Assembly (NCBI GenBank): GCA_933228895.1
Contig: OW121855.1
Span: 48,126,698-48,190,697 of the forward strand
From: Platycnemis pennipes
Taxonomy: Eukaryota; Arthropoda; Insecta; Odonata; Platycnemididae
DNA length: 64,000 nucleotides
Reading direction: 5' to 3'
Part shown: positions 59,039 to 64,000 of the stretch, piece after piece
Numbering within the stretch: the first letter of the stretch is position 1
Layout: each line of letters opens with the position of its first letter
Translations under genes and position numbers: made by a program
Notes under the pieces: model-generated
What the model was told of the DNA's origin: nothing
Databases searched by the model: none
The model's input: only the letters and a program-made list of their open reading frames with translations

Positions 59039-59139
59039 CTGTGGGGACAAAAAGAGGGCGGGGACGGTGAGATAAGCTCCTTGTCGGAAGATCCCGAACG
59101 AAGCGGCCAGGGCTGGAAATTAATTTCCTCCCCTTAATG

Positions 59140-62100
59140 AGAGAGTGTTTCCTCTTCAGGCTCCTCAGGCACGAATTTAGTTTTCATACGGGAGACTGAG
59201 AACGACAGTCACATGCCTCGTTTGTTTTGTTGCAAATACCGAAATCATAGAACCATCTTCCTATGAGTCCTTTGAGGACCACAGGAGTCATTCTTCATAA
59301 TTCTTTCAACTTTCTTTCGGAACATTTTCACATTTATACTTCTGTCATGTAAATGTCAAGTAACTTTTCATGCATTCTAACACAACATTTTAAGTCTATT
59401 TAAAATACAAGTAATAGACCTTGAATTTAGGCTTTGGCACGAAGAGTCAGTCAATAGAAGTCAGTCAATTGACTCAACTTGATGAACACATCTGAGTTAC
59501 TGCAAGATCAATTTTTAAAGACGATATAATCCAAAATGGTGTTCCTGGAAATTTACGCAACAAAAGCTGACATATTTGGAACTGTTTCTAAATAGATTAC
59601 ACTTCATAAGTATATCCTCAAATAATGGGTAAATCAGGTTCTGAAAATGGTCATTTACTACAGAGAGAAGTTTAGATTAGGCACATCATGAGTAGAATGA
59701 TTCACACACAATAATGCATTGCGAGAAAAATGGCCATTTATACGGGGAAATTATCCCGAAATAGGAGAAACGTAATGCAGTGAGCAACAGAAACGAGCAT
59801 TTCGGCCATCAAATGTGTCATTCTGCTTTCTAATGATTCCTATTTACTTCCAGAAATCTACAGAGGGCATGATTCTTTTTAAATCAAGGAGGAGAAAACC
59901 TTCAAGGCGGTCACTTAAAAGCTCGTATCCGCTGACTAAATCACTATCATTATACTTACACTCATGTCCCGATTTCCCGAAAATGGTTGTGAAATTATGA
60001 ACCTCGATTCTCATTTTATGGGACGAAACTTCGTAAAAGAATTCAGTAATGGTTGCGTGAGGGAAACTGTCAAACTATACCGGCAACCAGCTACGTGATT
60101 ACAATACCTGCAGAACATCATGAACTGGTGGAAAGGAAGGGTGTAAATAACATTGGGCCGTTCCATTTAGATATGTAACGATTTGAAAGGCAAACATTTG
60201 GAATTGTACTGTATTCGAATTTTATGATATACAAGCACCTTGTTTTTATCCACCACAGGTGTATATGGGGCATATTATCGGCATGTTATCTGCCCGTTTG
60301 GTTGAAAGATCCGGCCAACAATTGATAATTTTGTCCCGCAGATTTTTCAATTGAACTTCCTTGACTACTTACAGAGAAAATAATAAGGATAATGAAGAGG
60401 ATTAAAAATAAGGATCTTTGAAGGCAATGCGGCAGCACACAGAATAATCTCACCTAGATTTGAATATGGGTTCCAATCTATGCGGAAATATAGAGGTGCT
60501 GAATAGGGAATGTTTTATGAATATCAAATTCAAATATTACGGATGGCCAAAAATTTAATCAAAGAAAAAGGAATATGAAAATAACTTTACTCAGTATATA
60601 CCATACTTTTGATTAAAACAACCGACCACGGTTTCAACGGCAAACCGTATTGCTCAAGGTTCCCAAAAAAGTGGACCCTTGTCCACTTCTTTGTGAACCT
60701 TGCGAACTATAACAAGTAAAGTTATTTTCCCTATGGAAATTTTCCACAAAGTGAAACCTAAAGGAATCTCTTCAAAGAAAAAGGTATTTATCCATAACAC
60801 ATAATTACAATGAGTGCACGCATTACAACATGGCAACGATGGTAAAGCCAATCACCCAAAAGGTAACTAAGAAGTAGGTACATATCTTTTTACTTTTAAT
60901 TTTTGATGTTTTACTAGCCTTATTTTACCCTGAAAAGCACTATTCTAGTTTCTCTGTGAAGTTAATAAATATTTCAACCCGTTCGCTGAGCAATTAACCG
61001 ATACCTGCCGAGATAAAGCTATCAAATATTATAAAGAACAAATGAATGATCGGACCGAAAGATATTGCAATAGGTTACCGCAGACATATCTTTAATTCTT
61101 CAGTCATATCGTATATTTTCGTTGTGAGTTTTCTCGCACGCCACTCACTAAATAAACATTAAGCCTCATAGTAAGTCGATGAAGGAGCAGCGACACAAGC
61201 AACATAATTAAGTAAGGAGTTTCAGACTTTTTATTTGAGAAATATACTGTTCAATATTTGATGAAACATTTATTCAATTGCCTATTGAAGACGTAACTGC
61301 AAATGGGATGATGCAAATTAAGCCTAAAGTATTTTTTTTTAATTTCCTAAACTGAAGAAATACACGCAAATCTTACTAGCCCCAAGATACGCACTTCAAT
61401 TACCACGTAGCGTAAATCACGCGACTTAATGGCTAACCTGAGGTGAACAATCGATGAGAAGTAGTGAAGCTATGACCTGGGCTTGTTTTTCAACTAAATA
61501 ATGATATGAGGAAATGGAAAAAAGATATCATAAGACACGGCTTGTTGTATACCCCATTAATAAAACTTGAAATTTGTGGAGCGAAAAATTGCATTGTTTT
61601 TATTAGAAACAGAAAGCTAAAAGGCAACCCAAAAAAATGACTCGTTATTCCAAAATAAGAAGGTCGTAGCAACTAACTTGCGGAAATAGGCCATTAAGGA
61701 AGAAGTGGAAGGAAGCTAGCATATGATAACAAATGGCTGTGTAAGAGTTATATTCCCGAGCTTCTTACCGAAAGAAAAAAGCTCTGATGGGGGAATTACG
61801 ACTGGAATTATCAAGTAGGAAAAGAGAAATGAATTATTAGAAGATGATTACTAGATAAGGTCACTGTGCAGAATACCGGAAACATCACAATTAATCACAG
61901 CATTTATCTTTAAAAAGGTAGAAGTTCATATTATGGTGTTATTTCTTCTGAATATTGATGGGTAAGTACTAGTTTTTAAACTTTTGGTTGAAATTCTGTT
62001 TGAACTGCACAAAAAAAGGTAATGCATGAGTGATAAGACTTCGGAATAAAAAGTGTTAATCAGAATTTTTTTTCCTTCTAGAACTTATGCATGACGCAAA

Positions 62101-64000
62101 TCATAGTTTCAAATACTTTTAAGGTACTTAAGGGGCAGGTTTACAAAAAATTAACAAATTATGCTCAACATGTTCACCAGTGAATGGTTATTAATGCAAG
62201 TATTGATACTGGTGGCGTCTATGTAAGATATCTAGTTACCGTGAGAAAAATTAAATCATTAATTTAATTATTCATAATTTATAATTTAAGTGAATACATA
62301 ATATTTTAATAATATCGATTGACCTGAATGAACTCAAGAGTTTTTCAAATAGCATTTCAACAAAATCTTGAAAAATACAGGTTTATTCGGCCAGCCCGTC
62401 CCTTTTATTAACACCTACTTATATCATCATGGGTACAATCGCACAACACATTTTAATGGTATTTCAGTTGAGGGAAATGAGATTGCCATGAATTTCCCCA
62501 GCATTTATCTACATAATAAGCATTACAAAGAAATCTACTTATGACTAGTTACAACATATTTACATGAACTTCTCGTATGGAATCTACAATATCGAGAAAA
62601 TAATGTCATTTACCAACTCATTACGCGTATCTTCAATTCACAACTACGGAACCGATTCAAGAGCAGTCCTGACTCATTTTAAAAAGCGTTTCCTTTCAAT
62701 AACTAATTTTCATTGAATTTACTCGTAAATAATTAACTTAGGAAGAGTAATGAAACAAAGGTCTTACAGCTCCATCACGAAAATTATTTTAGCTAATATG
62801 CCTTTGAGCCTCGGCTTAGCTTTGACTAATTGATGTCAGAAGGATGTTGCATTCAGTTTTATTAATTTGATTTTATTGGTTACATATTATTTTCGTAGTT
62901 CTGATTTTTTATTTATAATGCTGCTATCTGCCGGACAATAAAGACAGTGCTACTGCCTGATGGTAATCTAAGAGTTTCTAAGAGTAATCTAAGTTTCGTA
63001 AACCCGAGAAGTTTTTGGCGTTTTATTCTCCCTATAAAAGCAATAAAAAAGGCCTTTACGACCGGTAGTTCTCACAATTGACACCTGACAAAAGCCTGAA
63101 ACATTTTTCTTGAGTACATCTGAAGGTTGCCAGAAAAAACTTCGTAAAAACAGCTTATGTATTTCAAAGCAAGAGTCCCGAGAAGGAAAGAAGACACTAG
63201 CAAACACTGGCCAATATAAATCAGAACAACTTCCACTAACGTGATGCGCACGACCTCTAGCTTGGTGACGAAATGAAAACATATGAGTAAAACTAGAGAA
63301 AACAGAAACATCCCAGGCATTTCACACCGTGAGCATTAGTTAAAATAGAACGGACCATGGTGGGTAAATATTTCCGCAGAGGTTACTACATTACGGAAGG
63401 GGATGAGTGCCCATATGCTTCGTGCTATCTTCACCTCCTAGAGGAAGGGAAACGAGATAACGGAGCAGGATACGGCCCTCTCACCGCATGTTCTAATTTA
63501 GTCACGGTGTATACTTATCTTGAGCAACAATCGAATGACAAACTCCGGCTTACAACTTTTGATATTACACGTTGAAGTACAGAGTCTCATCCGATGTGCC
63601 TATAATTTATCACCACTTAATGTACGCGGCTAATCGAATTTTCAAAGGGGGACGATGGATTTCAGCATTTAGGTGAGCAACCAGGTCCCAGTGCTGATAA
63701 ATAAAGATTACTAAAGCAATCAACCCAAAATACAGAGGAGGAACATTTCCGACGACAAATATAAATTCCCAGAATATCGCTCCGGCCGAAAGAAAGTCAC
63801 TTTGAAAAAAACCAAGAGCTCGGAAGACTCCGAATATTTCACTTCTGAGAAATATTCTTGGAGCCACAAGAGATCAGGATGAATCACTAGGCTATTTTAA
63901 TCATTTCACTTTCATCCGAAAGCACATCAAAAGGAAGCATATCTGTAAGTACCTTTCAAATCAAGAAGAAAAGCCAGAGAAAAGCAATTTAACATCATAT
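59140..64000. other. No gene recognised
   Basis: AT-rich sequence; minus frames at 62989-63320 and 63610-63867 are hydrophobic and unrecognised. No inverted-repeat element, tRNA or LINE signal found. Confidence 0.5.

Overview
The window looks like a piece of a repeat-rich animal genome, most likely an insect or other arthropod. It is AT-rich and carries spliced exons with canonical GT-AG sites and very long introns. It also carries several eukaryotic transposon classes: RTE-like LINE 3' ends, tRNA-headed SINEs, hAT and PIF/Harbinger-type MITEs, and an element with Transib-type ends. I see nothing bacterial, no rRNA and no CRISPR. The species cannot be named from the sequence.

The one gene recognised with real confidence runs on the minus strand from about 19.26 kb down to 6.85 kb. 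Ten exons (28, 141, 89, 119, 124, 81, 18, 101, 204 and 174 bp) can be placed with GT-AG boundaries. All junctions are phase-compatible except one, where a small unlocated exon must lie between 19012 and 16046. The product is a coiled-coil protein of the IRAG family (MRVI1/IRAG1 and LRMP/Jaw1/IRAG2, IP3-receptor-associated ER proteins). The gene is incomplete at both ends: the N-terminal exons should lie above 19.26 kb, and the C-terminal exons with the expected membrane anchor should lie below 6.85 kb or outside the window.

Region 0-9 kb is packed with mobile DNA. It holds a large fold-back element (<20 to about 2950), a LINE 3' end (3119-3325) and a local tandem duplication whose second copy is interrupted by a 1.63-kb element (4948-6576). 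That element has CCCACACAGCAC termini and a TA target duplication, and it contains a small two-exon open reading frame. A hAT MITE (7373-7655) and an inverted partial relative of the 1.63-kb element (7841-8640) follow. Within the IRAG introns lie a perfect 46-bp palindrome, a tRNA-arm fold-back, a hAT MITE nested inside a Harbinger-type MITE, a SINE and another hAT MITE.

From 19.3 to 64 kb no complete gene was recognised. The interval contains degraded LINE ORFs (28.1-28.8 kb minus, 58.3-58.7 kb plus), several tRNA-like SINE heads and a near-identical 171-bp dispersed repeat pair (27.8 and 30.1 kb). It also contains paired hairpins (26.94-27.04 kb), a 4-bp-TSD MITE (31.36-31.63 kb) and a 3.17-kb insertion with CACAGTG ends and a CGCCG target duplication typical of Transib (45702-48875). 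A few CpG-rich islands (26.0, 32.2, 33.2-33.7, 38.9-39.2 and 58.8-59.1 kb) could be promoters or first exons of unrecognised genes; the best exon-like piece is 58939-59038 on the minus strand. The rest is AT-rich intergenic or intronic sequence.
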